Shown here: one piece after another, positions 27,476 to 35,234 of the stretch
Layout of the letters: each line of letters starts with the position of its first letter
How positions within the stretch are numbered: position 1 is the stretch's first letter
NCBI RefSeq assembly: GCF_001591645.1
Contig: NZ_BCVH01000004.1
Coordinates: 1 to 64,000 of the forward strand
Reading direction: 5' to 3'
Source: Robertmurraya korlensis NBRC 107688
GTDB lineage: Bacteria; Bacillota; Bacilli; Bacillales; Cytobacillaceae
Length of the DNA: 64,000 nucleotides
Position numbers and translations under genes: made by a program
The notes under the pieces: model-generated
What the model saw: only the letters and a program-made list of their open reading frames with translations
What the model was told of the DNA's origin: nothing
The model's database searches: none

Positions 27476-29158
27476 ATGAAGGAAAAAGAAGTGTTTATTG
27501 ATTTGTTAGTGAATTTAATTGATGGGAATTTAGAAAAAAAACAGATTGAAAAGATGGTCGAAGTTCCTAAGTATTCCTATTTAGGGGATTTTTCCTTTCC
27601 TTGTTTTCAATTAGCAAAAATATACCGAAAATCTCCGCAACTGATTGCACAAGACTTTGCAACACGATTACATTCATCACTTTTCGAAAAAATTGAAGCT
27701 ATTGGTGGTTATCTGAATATTTTTTTAAATAAGCAAGAAGTTACCTCAAGAGTCATAAAGGAAATCCTTACTAAGAAAGAACATTACGGTGGTTTAAAAA
27801 TTGGAAAAAATCAAGTTATCACCATTGATTTTTCCTCCCCTAATATTGCGAAACCATTCTCCATGGGGCATTTACGCTCGACGGTGATCGGGAATGCTTT
27901 ATCGCTAATCAGTGAGAAATGTGGATATCAAGTCGTTAGAATCAATCATCTAGGTGATTGGGGAACACAGTTCGGGAAATTAATGGTTGCGTATAAAATG
28001 TGGGGAGACGATGAGTTAATTAAGAAAAACCCCATTAAAGAGCTGTTAAAACTTTATATAAAATTTCACGACGAAGAGGAAAGCAATCCACTCCTAAGCA
28101 ATAAGGCAAGAGATTGGTTTAAAAAGCTAGAGGATGGAGATGAAGTGGCCACCCAGTTATGGCAGTGGTTTAGAGAAGAATCATTAAAAGAGTTTTCGAA
28201 AATTTATCAACTGCTCGGAGTAGAGTTTGATTCCTATAACGGGGAAGCATTTTATAACGATAAAATGGAGCGTGTAGTACAGCTTCTCGATCAAAAGGGT
28301 CTATTAAAAGAGTCAGACGGAGCACATGTCGTTGACCTTGAAAATATGCCTCCGTGTTTAATTAAGAAAAGCAATGGTACGACATTGTATGCTACGCGTG
28401 ACCTTGCAGCAGCCTTTTATCGCCAAGAAACCTATCAGTTTTCAAAAGCACTTTATGTCGTTGGTAATGAACAGAGTCTACACTTTCAGCAGCTTTTTCA
28501 AGTGCTAAGTAAAATGGGATTCAATTGGCAGAAGGGAATGGTTCATATTCCGTTCGGCATGATGTTAAAAGACGGGAAGAAAATGTCGACTCGTAAAGGA
28601 AAGGTCGTGTTGCTAGAAACTGTATTACTAGAGGCGATTGGTTTGGCGAAAAAGGGGATTGAAGAAAGAAATCCGTCACTGAAGAATAAAGATGAAGTGG
28701 CTATTCAAGTCGGGACAGGTGCTATCATTTTTCATGATTTAGCTCATCATCGATTACATGATATTGAGTTTTCTTTAGAGGATATGCTTCGATTTGAAGG
28801 TGAGACTGGGCCATATATTCAATATACACATGCTCGTGCATCATCGCTATTGAGAAAAGGAAACTTTATTATTCACGATCAGGAGGTTGCACTCATTGAT
28901 GAGGAAGCATGGACGATCGTTGTATTAGTAAATTCCTTCTCGGATATAATTAATCGTTCTTTGGAAGCGTATGACCCTTCTCTAATAGCCAAATATTTAA
29001 TTGATCTATCGAAATCATTTAATAAATACTACGCAACCGTACGGATATTAGATCATTTAGAAAAGAGACAGTCCCGATTATCTATCGTTTTCGCAGTAAA
29101 AACTATACTAAATGAAGGTCTCCGTCTTCTTGGAATGAAAGCTCCAGAAGAAATGTAA
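27476..29158 (+). CDS. argS: Arginyl-tRNA synthetase
   Basis: This 560-aa class I synthetase has an N-terminal Add-1 domain (residues 1-115), the catalytic core with FSPNIAKPFSMGHLRST-type HIGH motif (here SMGH), INHLGDWGTQFG (ArgS signature) and KMSTRKG (KMSKS equivalent). A C-terminal DALR anticodon-binding domain starts at about residue 445 (FEGETGPYIQYTHARASS). The start is ATG 27476 after GGGAGGGG. Reading further upstream in frame runs through the T-box terminator and is not coding. It charges tRNA-Arg and is controlled by the T-box. Confidence 0.93.
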   Translation: MKEKEVFIDLLVNLIDGNLEKKQIEKMVEVPKYSYLGDFSFPCFQLAKIYRKSPQLIAQDFATRLHSSLFEKIEAIGGYLNIFLNKQEVTSRVIKEILTKKEHYGGLKIGKNQVITIDFSSPNIAKPFSMGHLRSTVIGNALSLISEKCGYQVVRINHLGDWGTQFGKLMVAYKMWGDDELIKKNPIKELLKLYIKFHDEEESNPLLSNKARDWFKKLEDGDEVATQLWQWFREESLKEFSKIYQLLGVEFDSYNGEAFYNDKMERVVQLLDQKGLLKESDGAHVVDLENMPPCLIKKSNGTTLYATRDLAAAFYRQETYQFSKALYVVGNEQSLHFQQLFQVLSKMGFNWQKGMVHIPFGMMLKDGKKMSTRKGKVVLLETVLLEAIGLAKKGIEERNPSLKNKDEVAIQVGTGAIIFHDLAHHRLHDIEFSLEDMLRFEGETGPYIQYTHARASSLLRKGNFIIHDQEVALIDEEAWTIVVLVNSFSDIINRSLEAYDPSLIAKYLIDLSKSFNKYYATVRILDHLEKRQSRLSIVFAVKTILNEGLRLLGMKAPEEM

Positions 29159-29165
29159 ATAGAAA

Positions 29166-29195
29166 AAGGTAAGCGTCTTTGCTTACCTTTTTTTA
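29166..29195 (+). terminator. Terminator after argS
   Basis: GGTAAGC (29168-29174) pairs with GCTTACC (29181-29187), followed by seven T. Confidence 0.85.
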
Positions 29196-29353
29196 CTCAA
29201 TGGGATAATAGATACTGCTTATGCTTTACTAAAGGCAGGCATCCTTATGATTGATACAATCATAAAATGAGCTTATCAAGCTTATATAACATTTTTATAA
29301 TCATCATAAAGGAGCTAATTAGCGTATTCAAAGTATCACCCTCCACATTGAAT

Positions 29354-29372
29354 TGTGTTGAATATCAACACA
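29354..29372. promoter_or_regulatory. Palindromic operator candidate upstream of the AspT-type transporter
   Basis: TGTGTTGA-ATA-TCAACACA is a perfect 8-bp dyad with a 3-nt spacer. It is followed at once by a smaller dyad, ACACA-GTACTAG-TGTGT (29368-29384). It lies about 130 bp before the transporter start in a 350-bp gap with no other gene, a likely place for a regulator to bind. Confidence 0.4.
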
Positions 29373-29506
29373 GTACTAGTGTGTTTCAATAATTAAAGCG
29401 TATTCATTAAGGCAATCTAGTGAATTAATGAAGTATGCTCTTTATTTTGAATTCGAAAAGAATATAATGGAGAAAAATGTTACTGTCACTCATGGAGGAA
29501 TGTGTC

Positions 29507-31105
29507 GTGGATTGGGTTGTGACGTTATTAAAAGAACCATTGCTATTATTATTCGTTATCTTATTTTTAGGATCTGTTCTCGGTCAAATCGAGATAAGAG
29601 GATTAAGTCTAGGCTCTTCTGGTGTTCTTTTGGTTGCCATGTTTTTTGGTCATTGGGGCTATGATATTCCTCATACTGTTCAAAACCTCGGGTTAAGCTT
29701 ATTTATTGTCGCGATTGGTTTACAAGCAGGGCCGAGGTTTTTCCGGATGATGAGATCAAGCGGTATGATTTTTGGATTAATTGGATTAGTTATCGTGTTT
29801 GTCGCAGCGGTCACAACAGTTGTGGTTGCAAAGGTCTTTGATCTCTCTCCAGCACTTAGTATAGGAATAATGACAGGAGCGTTGACAAGTACTCCGGGTC
29901 TTGCTGCTGCATTACATGCTACGAACGACCCTCTTGCTTCTGTTGGTTATGGGATCGCTTATCCGTTTGGTGTATTAGCCGTTGTGATTTTCGTTCAGTT
30001 ATTACCTAGAGTCCTTCGTGTGGATATGGAAAAGGATTTGAATGAATCAAGCGGTCCGGTAAAAAATGAAGAATCTCCTGAAGTAACAACCATCGAGGTA
30101 ATGGATCCGATTATAAATAAAAAAACATTAAAAGAGTTGCGTTTTAACCGATATGGTTCTGTTGTGATTAGTCGTGTTATTCGTGGAGACAGAAATATTA
30201 TTGCTCTAAATGATACCGTTATCTTGAATGAGGATCGATTGGTGGCAGTTGGCTTGAGGGAAGATTTAAATCGCATTATTCAAGATGTTGGAAGAGAGGT
30301 CTCTACGAATTTAAAGAACCATGACCATGTAAAAATTCGTAAAGTAACGGTTGAATCAGAGGAAATTATTGGGAAAAATATAAAAGAACTTGAGTTAAGA
30401 AGGAAATACGGAGTGACGGTAACAAGAATTGAGCGTGGGGGATTTGAGTACAACCAAAGTACCAGATGGCCGCTGGAAAGAGGCGACATATTAACATTGG
30501 TCAGTAGTGAAGACCGGTTAGATGATGCAGAAAAGCTATTTAGTAGAAAAACTCTTGTAGTGACGAATATCCATATTTTATCACTAAGCTTAATTTTATT
30601 GATTGGGATTGCAGTTGGGATGATCCCTATTCATTTACCTGAATTGGGAACCATCACTTTAGGTGTTGCAGGTGGTCCCCTTTTTATTGCCTTGTTCATT
30701 GGTCACTTTGGGAAGATTGGTCCAATTCGTGCTCGCTTTTTCCAGCCTTCCAATCAAGTGATTCGTGATATTGGACTCGTTTTATTCTTAGCTGGAGCCG
30801 GAACAACGGCTGGTCAAGGGTTGGTTGAAGTTATTATGGAAGAAGGGTTCCGTCTGGTATTTGGAGGAGCGTTAATCACAATTATTCCAATGATAGTCGG
30901 CTTCTTTATATCAAGAAAGTTATTTAAGATGAGCGTTATACACTCTCTCGGAGCATTATGTGGAGGCATGACCAGTACCCCTGGTTTGGGTGCTGTCAAC
31001 CAACAAATCGATTCGGATGATGCAGCGATTGCCTATGCTGCCGCTTATCCTTTTGCCCTTATCTTTGTCGCGATTATTTCACAATTACTCATTTTTTTCT
31101 TATAG
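29507..31105 (+). CDS. AspT/YidE-type transporter with RCK-C domains
   Basis: This protein (about 532 aa) has two halves of five to six membrane helices. Each half carries a TSTPGL motif (ALTSTPGLAAALHAT; GMTSTPGLGAVNQQ) characteristic of the aspartate:alanine exchanger (AspT) family. Between them, residues about 190-350, lie two TrkA-C (RCK_C) domains (TIEVMDPIINKKTLKELRF; KVTVESEEIIGKNI) that bind ligands and gate transport. The substrate is unknown. GTG 29507 has GGAGG 8 nt upstream; ATG 29477 in the same frame with a closer GGAG is possible. Confidence 0.85.
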   Translation: MDWVVTLLKEPLLLLFVILFLGSVLGQIEIRGLSLGSSGVLLVAMFFGHWGYDIPHTVQNLGLSLFIVAIGLQAGPRFFRMMRSSGMIFGLIGLVIVFVAAVTTVVVAKVFDLSPALSIGIMTGALTSTPGLAAALHATNDPLASVGYGIAYPFGVLAVVIFVQLLPRVLRVDMEKDLNESSGPVKNEESPEVTTIEVMDPIINKKTLKELRFNRYGSVVISRVIRGDRNIIALNDTVILNEDRLVAVGLREDLNRIIQDVGREVSTNLKNHDHVKIRKVTVESEEIIGKNIKELELRRKYGVTVTRIERGGFEYNQSTRWPLERGDILTLVSSEDRLDDAEKLFSRKTLVVTNIHILSLSLILLIGIAVGMIPIHLPELGTITLGVAGGPLFIALFIGHFGKIGPIRARFFQPSNQVIRDIGLVLFLAGAGTTAGQGLVEVIMEEGFRLVFGGALITIIPMIVGFFISRKLFKMSVIHSLGALCGGMTSTPGLGAVNQQIDSDDAAIAYAAAYPFALIFVAIISQLLIFFL

Positions 31106-31116
31106 TTAAGCAATAA

Positions 31117-31147
31117 AATGCCTCTTATTATAAAGAGGTGTTTTTTG
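31117..31147 (+). terminator. Terminator after the AspT-type transporter
   Basis: CCTCTT (31121-31126) and AAGAGG (31133-31138) form a stem followed by G and T residues. Confidence 0.7.
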
Positions 31148-31245
31148 TATATTTTGACTGAATCAGAAATTTTGTATAGTAAATACTGAGTAATATGGAA
31201 GTTTATTAAAAACGAGGTAGGTATGGATAATTACACAAATGATAA

Positions 31246-31431
31246 TACTTTATTATTGGCTTTGCCATTCGGTTATTTACCGAATTTGTGTTAAAGAAAA
31301 AGAGGAGACGATTAAAAGGATACCATTCGGAAATGATTTTAATCGTTGATCGTGAAGAAACTCAAGGTGAGATGGTAGAGAACATCCTATTTGAACACTA
31401 TGCATTAGGAGTAGGAAAAGTAATAAGATGA
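31246..31431 (+). pseudogene. Small membrane-protein-like frame without a normal start
   Basis: The frame is open for 61 codons. It begins with a hydrophobic helix (YFIIGFAIRLFTEFVL), then a basic stop-transfer stretch (KKKRRRLKGYH) and a soluble tail that starts EMILIVDREETQGEM and ends LGVGKVIR. The composition looks like a real bitopic membrane protein. No ATG, GTG or TTG precedes the helix in this frame. An ATG with a GAGGTAGGT site exists 22 bp upstream at 31223 in another frame (MDNYTNDNTLLLA), so a one-base frameshift may have broken the gene, or an ATT codon is used. An ATG at 31333 would give only 32 residues. The family is not recognised. Confidence 0.4.
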
Positions 31432-31468
31432 ACAAAGCTTAGGGAACAACCTAAGCTTTGTTCTTTTA
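31426..31468. terminator. Bidirectional terminator
   Basis: GAACAAAGCTTAGG (31430-31443) pairs perfectly with CCTAAGCTTTGTTC (31450-31463), followed by TTTT. It can also end the minus-strand gene that stops at 31466. Confidence 0.8.
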
Positions 31469-31837
31469 ACAGGATCTTCTTCTCCATGGTATCTGATTCT
31501 GAAGGGATACCTTCTCTAGAATGAAGGAACAATCAAATGATTCATAAGCGTTTGTGATAGAGTAGTATCCTTGAAGAATTGGCCCCGTTGTACGGCATGG
31601 TTGGATCGTGCCAATCCCCCCATAAACTTCTTGATTCTGCAGTTGAATATTTAGCGAATATTCAATGAGACCATTCCTAGTTAATCCTATTAACTCCCCA
31701 TATTTAATGTTCTCTGCTTTAAAAGTTGCGTGAATGAGACGACCGTATTGTTTAAAAGTAAAAATGGTTCCGCTGTGGAAAAAAGTTGTTGTGTCAGTGG
31801 TTTTGCACATAAATAATTTGTTATTGTAATCATTCAT
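31466..31837 (-). CDS. Small protein of the family annotated N-acetylglutamate synthase
   Basis: This 123-aa protein begins MNDYNNKLFMCK and then shows repeated short beta strands (FTFKQYGRLIHATF, GELIGLTRNGLIEYSLN, GGIGTIQPC). It resembles the small Bacillus proteins that databases often label N-acetylglutamate synthase, a label that is probably wrong because there is no GNAT or kinase domain. Its function is unknown. ATG 31837 follows GGGGAG with a 10-nt gap and lies 8 bp inside the end of the upstream gene. Longer starts overlap that gene heavily and are rejected. Confidence 0.65.
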   Translation of the reverse strand: MNDYNNKLFMCKTTDTTTFFHSGTIFTFKQYGRLIHATFKAENIKYGELIGLTRNGLIEYSLNIQLQNQEVYGGIGTIQPCRTTGPILQGYYSITNAYESFDCSFILEKVSLQNQIPWRRRSC

Positions 31838-31988
31838 CGCTCTTAATCTCCCCGCATTTTTTATTGTAATCAATAAAAAAATCATCGAATGTACGAACGG
31901 GCACCACACGAATGGGAGTTCCTTCAACCTTAATGGTTAAATAAGCGAAAAGATAAATGATGAAGCATAGTGAAATAAGTCCTAACAT
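31830..31988 (-). CDS. Small single-pass membrane protein, 52 aa
   Basis: This 52-aa protein has one membrane helix (LGLISLCFIIYLFAYLTIKV) and a soluble tail containing RTFDDFFIDYNKKC. ATG 31988 lies downstream of AAGGGGGAAG, the best site in the region. The end overlaps the start of the next gene, so the two form an operon. The family is not recognised. Confidence 0.6.
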   Translation of the reverse strand: MLGLISLCFIIYLFAYLTIKVEGTPIRVVPVRTFDDFFIDYNKKCGEIKSDE

Positions 31989-32106
31989 CGTACTTCCCCC
32001 TTTTTGGTGTATGGAGAAAAGGTAAAAGATGATAAGATGACTAGTAAGATATACCATTCAAATGGAAAACCATTTCTCCCTGTTTATTACATTTTTAGCT
32101 TAAATG

Positions 32107-32120
32107 GTGAAACGCGTTTC
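32107..32120. promoter_or_regulatory. LacI-type operator upstream of the LacI gene
   Basis: TGAAACGCGTTTCA is a perfect 14-bp palindrome of the LacI/GalR half-site type (TGAAACG). It lies 34 bp before the regulator start, consistent with autoregulation. The centre (GC) differs from the CcpA cre consensus (CG). Confidence 0.55.
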
Positions 32121-32153
32121 AGTGCAAGAAAAAGTTTCTTAAAGGGTGAGTGT

Positions 32154-33116
32154 ATGGCGAATATTAGAGAAATCGCAAGAATGGCTGGAGTCTCTGTCAC
32201 AACTGTCTCTCGTGTATTAAACGATCACCCATATGTGAGTGAAGAGAAAAAGGCAGCTGTACAAAAAGTGATGGAGGAAGTAAATTATCAGCGTAATATC
32301 AATGCTGTTCACTTAAGTAAAGGGAAAACGTATTTAATAGGTGTCGTTATTCCTTTTTCAAATTCTCCTTATTTTGCATTTTTAGTAGAGGGAATTGCAA
32401 ATGAAGCGGTTAAAAATAATTACAAGCTCGTTCTATTTCAAACAAACTATGAGTTGAATAGAGAAATTGAAGCTTTAAATATGCTTAAGCAAAAACAGAT
32501 TGATGCGCTAATTATTTGTTCTAGGATTAGTGACTGGGAAGTAATCAGTGAGTATAAAGTATATGGACCGATTATTTTATGTGAAGAAGTAGAAGACAAA
32601 ATCGTGTCGGCCACTTATATTGATCATTATAAAAGTTTCTCGATTGCATTAAATTATTTACATCAAAAGGGCCACAATCGTATTGGCTATTGCATTGGGA
32701 GAAGATCAGGAACGAATAGTGAAATGCGAGAAGCGGCGTATAAGAATTTCCTTTTGGAAAATGGGCAACCATTTTTGCAGGAGTATATTTTTTATGACAG
32801 CTATCGCTTTGAAGATGGGGAGGGAATCGTCTCCCGTTTAAAAGAAATGATTTCTCCTCCGACCGCTTTATTGGTTACAAGTGATCAAGTTGCCGCAGGT
32901 ATTATTACTTGTGCAAGAGAACGAGGAATTCTAGTTCCTAACAAGCTAGCGATTATGGGTTTTGATAATCAACCTATTGCAAAAATCATGAACATCACCA
33001 CGCTTGAGATTCCTCTAGTTGAGGTTGGTGAAAAATTATTTATTCAGGCGATGCAGTATCCATCAATCTTTCAGGAAGAAATTAAAGTGAAGTTAATCGA
33101 GCGTTTAACGGTGTAA
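32154..33116 (+). CDS. LacI-family transcription regulator
   Basis: This 320-aa protein has an N-terminal helix-turn-helix (NIREIARMAGVSVTTVSRVL) and hinge helix region, then a periplasmic-binding-like sensor domain (LIGVVIPFSNSPYFAFL; TALLVTSDQVAAGI; MGFDNQP). It should repress transport or use of a sugar, but no transport operon is adjacent. ATG 32154 follows AAAGGGTGAG; the frame is open further upstream but runs through the palindromic operator. The effector is unknown. Confidence 0.88.
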   Translation: MANIREIARMAGVSVTTVSRVLNDHPYVSEEKKAAVQKVMEEVNYQRNINAVHLSKGKTYLIGVVIPFSNSPYFAFLVEGIANEAVKNNYKLVLFQTNYELNREIEALNMLKQKQIDALIICSRISDWEVISEYKVYGPIILCEEVEDKIVSATYIDHYKSFSIALNYLHQKGHNRIGYCIGRRSGTNSEMREAAYKNFLLENGQPFLQEYIFYDSYRFEDGEGIVSRLKEMISPPTALLVTSDQVAAGIITCARERGILVPNKLAIMGFDNQPIAKIMNITTLEIPLVEVGEKLFIQAMQYPSIFQEEIKVKLIERLTV

Positions 33117-33140
33117 TCTAACTTATCATAAACAAAAATA

Positions 33141-33182
33141 CCCCACACCTAACTAGAACATAGAAGGTGTGGGGGTTGTTTT
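33141..33182. terminator. Bidirectional terminator after the LacI gene
   Basis: CCCCACACCT (33141-33150) pairs with AGGTGTGGGG (33165-33174), with T-rich flanks on both strands. It also overlaps the end of the small minus-strand gene. Confidence 0.75.
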
Positions 33183-33324
33183 ACATACCAGATTTAGGGT
33201 TTGTGTTGAACTTGCCGTTTTTGTTCTCTTTTTCGTGCCCGTGCACTTGGTCTCCGCCGTTACCTTTTTCCTTTACAATCTTTCCACCTAGTTGAACATT
33301 CGGGTAATCTTTTTCAGTCATCAT
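33181..33324 (-). CDS. Small hydrophilic protein, 47 aa
   Basis: This 47-aa protein begins MMTEKDYPNVQLGGKIVKEK and continues with Gly, Asn, His and Lys residues (GGDQVHGHEKENKNGK). It has no helix of membrane type. GGAGG (33331-33335 on the plus strand as CCTCC) lies 6 nt before the first ATG and 9 nt before the second, a strong translation signal. The family is not recognised. Its composition is like small spore or stress proteins. Confidence 0.6.
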   Translation of the reverse strand: MMTEKDYPNVQLGGKIVKEKGNGGDQVHGHEKENKNGKFNTNPKSGM

Positions 33325-33435
33325 TTCTCACCTCCATCATCTTTACTATCCAAAAAGGAGAGGTATTCTATTCAGACTTGAATCAATTTTGTTATTGGAG
33401 TGTCCATCTAAGACGGACAAAATACCCAAAAGTGT

Positions 33436-33485
33436 CCACGAAGGGTGACAGACACCGTTTCCACTCTTTTCGTGGTGTTTTTTAT
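33436..33485. terminator. Hairpin between small genes, with GGTGTCTGTCACC-like motif
   Basis: CCACGAA (33436-33442) pairs with TTCGTGG (33469-33475) and is followed by T6 on the plus strand. The loop holds GGGTGACAGACACC, a short interspersed motif often seen in Bacillus intergenic DNA. It could end the HesB-like gene on the minus strand. Confidence 0.5.
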
Positions 33486-33790
33486 GTTTGGAGTTTTACT
33501 CCGAACTGGAGGATTTCATTTTCTGTTTTTATGATATATCCATATGATTGGTTGAAATCAAGAATAATTTTGTCATCAATTTGTTTGATGGATTCAGGAT
33601 TAATATAAAAAGGGATATCGGAAACTGTAGTTACTTGATCATCTTCTGCTGGTTCATCCAGAACCAAGTCAAACTTAACGGTGGAACTTCAGCCATTTGA
33701 CATGGATGTATAGATTCTAATTCCTTTTTGAGGAGGGATTTCTAGTTTTGTTAGTTTTTCTAGTGCGTTATTTGTGATTGAAATGTTCAT
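33482..33790 (-). CDS. HesB-like protein with in-frame TGA (candidate selenoprotein)
   Basis: The frame runs from ATG 33790 (AAGGAG 8 nt upstream) to a TAA at 33482 and is interrupted by one TGA at 33691-33689. Read through, it gives about 102 residues of the HesB/IscA-like iron-sulphur assembly family: MNISITNNALEKLTKLEI, then GIRIYTSMSNG-X-SSTVKF, then LVLDEPAEDD and DIPFYINPES. The TGA falls exactly where the family has its first conserved Cys (GG-C-SG). HesB-like selenoproteins with Sec at this Cys are known in other bacteria. A hairpin with stem TGGTTC/GAACCA and loop TGGAT lies 22 nt after the TGA (33666-33650). Nonsense mutation or sequencing error remain possible. If the TGA is a stop, translation could restart only at 33667, without a clear site. 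Confidence 0.65.
33650..33666 (-). promoter_or_regulatory. Candidate SECIS-like hairpin downstream of the TGA
   Basis: The stem TGGTTC (33666-33661) pairs with GAACCA (33655-33650) around a TGGAT loop with G as its second base. The loop lies 29-33 nt after the TGA, inside the 16-37 nt window used for bacterial SECIS elements. Hairpins this small arise by chance, so support is modest. Confidence 0.3.
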
Positions 33791-33902
33791 GTTTATAACT
33801 CCTTTCATTTCTGTTATCCTTCCTCTATCCAATAGACAATAAACCTAAGTGAAAAATCTAGTTTAAATTTTATAGTAGAAAAGTAGTGTTTCATATTTTG
33901 TA

Positions 33903-35030
33903 ATGAAGAAAAATATGATATGGTACTTTATGGTGATAATAATGTTGATGATTAAAGATTTGTTTACAAATTTAGCAATTGTTGTATCCTTATTATTTTT
34001 ATATTCGCATATCTTTTCAGCGAGTCCCCTAAAGAAAGATTCAACCTTTATGAGAAAAGTCTTGTTGGGTGTGGTCGGTGGTTTGTTTTCGAATATTCTC
34101 ATGCAATACAGTATTCGAATAGATACGACAATCGTTGACCTAAGACATATACCAATTATTTTACTAGCGTTTTTTGGTGGTACTTTGCCTGCGGTCATTG
34201 GGATGGTATTAGTGATTATCGGCCGCTTGGTAATTGGAGTGAATGCTTCTGCTTATGCATCAGTTATTCTTATGGTTCTTATTACTATCTTTTCAACTTT
34301 TATTTCTAAACAAAGGATGTCTAAGAAGAATAAGGCAATATTGATGCTTACTTTTTCTAATATTATTTTTACTTTTGTGATTATTTATTTACTGAGTGAT
34401 GTCTCTTTACTAGTCAAACTAGTTCCACTATATTGGATTATTTCATATTTAGCTGGTTTTCTCTCATTTTATATTCTTGATTTCATCAGAAAGAGTCAGT
34501 TTTTACTGGAAAAATATAAATCTGAGTCCACAACGGATGGATTAACGGGATTAAATAATGTTCGGAAATTTGATGAGGTATTTAACTCGCTGATTAAAGA
34601 ATTGAATAAAAGTATTCAAAGTTTGTCACTCCTTTATATTGATATTGACTTTTTTAAAAAAATAAACGATACCTATGGTCACTCGGAAGGGGACCTCGTA
34701 CTAAAGAGACTAGGGACATTACTAACTGAGGCTACAAGAAGCTTCGATGTTGTTAGCCGGAATGGGGGAGAGGAATTTACGGTTCTTCTCCCAGACACTT
34801 CCGTTGTAAGAGCAAAGGATATAGCAGAACATATAAGGAAAACGGTGGAGAGCACGGAGTTTTCCTTATCAGGCGGTGGAGTGATTAAGGTAACAGTGTC
34901 TGTTGGTGTGGCATCTTATATAGATACAACCGAAAATCCAGGCATGTTAATCGAAGATGCGGATAAAGCTTTATATGCCGCTAAAAAAACTGGACGGAAC
35001 AAAGTTTGTTGCCACAATGCAATAAATTAA
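33903..35030 (+). CDS. 5TMR-LYT diguanylate cyclase (DgcK-like)
   Basis: This 375-aa protein has about six membrane helices in residues 1-200 of the 5TMR-LYT sensor type, then a GGDEF domain (about 210-370) with TTDGLTGLNNVRKFDE, YIDIDFFKKINDTYGH and NGGEEFTVLLP. GGEEF is active, so it should make cyclic-di-GMP. The layout and length match Bacillus subtilis DgcK (YhcK). The exact start is unsure: ATG 33903 has no clear ribosome site, and ATG 33951, after GGTGATAAT, would fit the usual N-terminus. Confidence 0.87.
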   Translation: MKKNMIWYFMVIIMLMIKDLFTNLAIVVSLLFLYSHIFSASPLKKDSTFMRKVLLGVVGGLFSNILMQYSIRIDTTIVDLRHIPIILLAFFGGTLPAVIGMVLVIIGRLVIGVNASAYASVILMVLITIFSTFISKQRMSKKNKAILMLTFSNIIFTFVIIYLLSDVSLLVKLVPLYWIISYLAGFLSFYILDFIRKSQFLLEKYKSESTTDGLTGLNNVRKFDEVFNSLIKELNKSIQSLSLLYIDIDFFKKINDTYGHSEGDLVLKRLGTLLTEATRSFDVVSRNGGEEFTVLLPDTSVVRAKDIAEHIRKTVESTEFSLSGGGVIKVTVSVGVASYIDTTENPGMLIEDADKALYAAKKTGRNKVCCHNAIN

Positions 35031-35035
35031 ACGAG

Positions 35036-35072
35036 TAAGAGTCATGACAAGTTTGTCTTGGCTCTTTTTTAT
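35036..35072 (+). terminator. Terminator after the DgcK-like gene
   Basis: AAGAGTCATGACAA (35037-35050) pairs imperfectly with TTGTCTTGGCTCTT, followed by a T run. Confidence 0.75.
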
Positions 35073-35234
35073 GTTAAAATTTACTTCTTCTTGTTTAGGA
35101 CCCGAAATTTTACCAAGAGAAACATTTTTGTGTAATTAACATTTATATAAAGGGATGAAAAAAGGTTGCTGTAGACCCACCTACCATTCGATTGTTATCC
35201 TATTAAAGGAGGTTTTGGGCACGGAGGTGTGAAT

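Noticed and set aside
29428-29664. Plus-strand frame of 78 codons at the transporter start
   Set aside because: Out of frame with the transporter, whose membrane helices cover the same bases.
33400-33460. GTGTCCA-rich repeat as an insertion-sequence end
   Set aside because: No transposase, no target duplication and no second end; it is read as part of a hairpin with a common interspersed motif.
35105-35123. Possible MntR box (AAATTTTACCAAGAGAAAC) before the CDF exporter gene
   Set aside because: The match is partial and from memory of the consensus, with no promoter placed, so it is not listed as a site.
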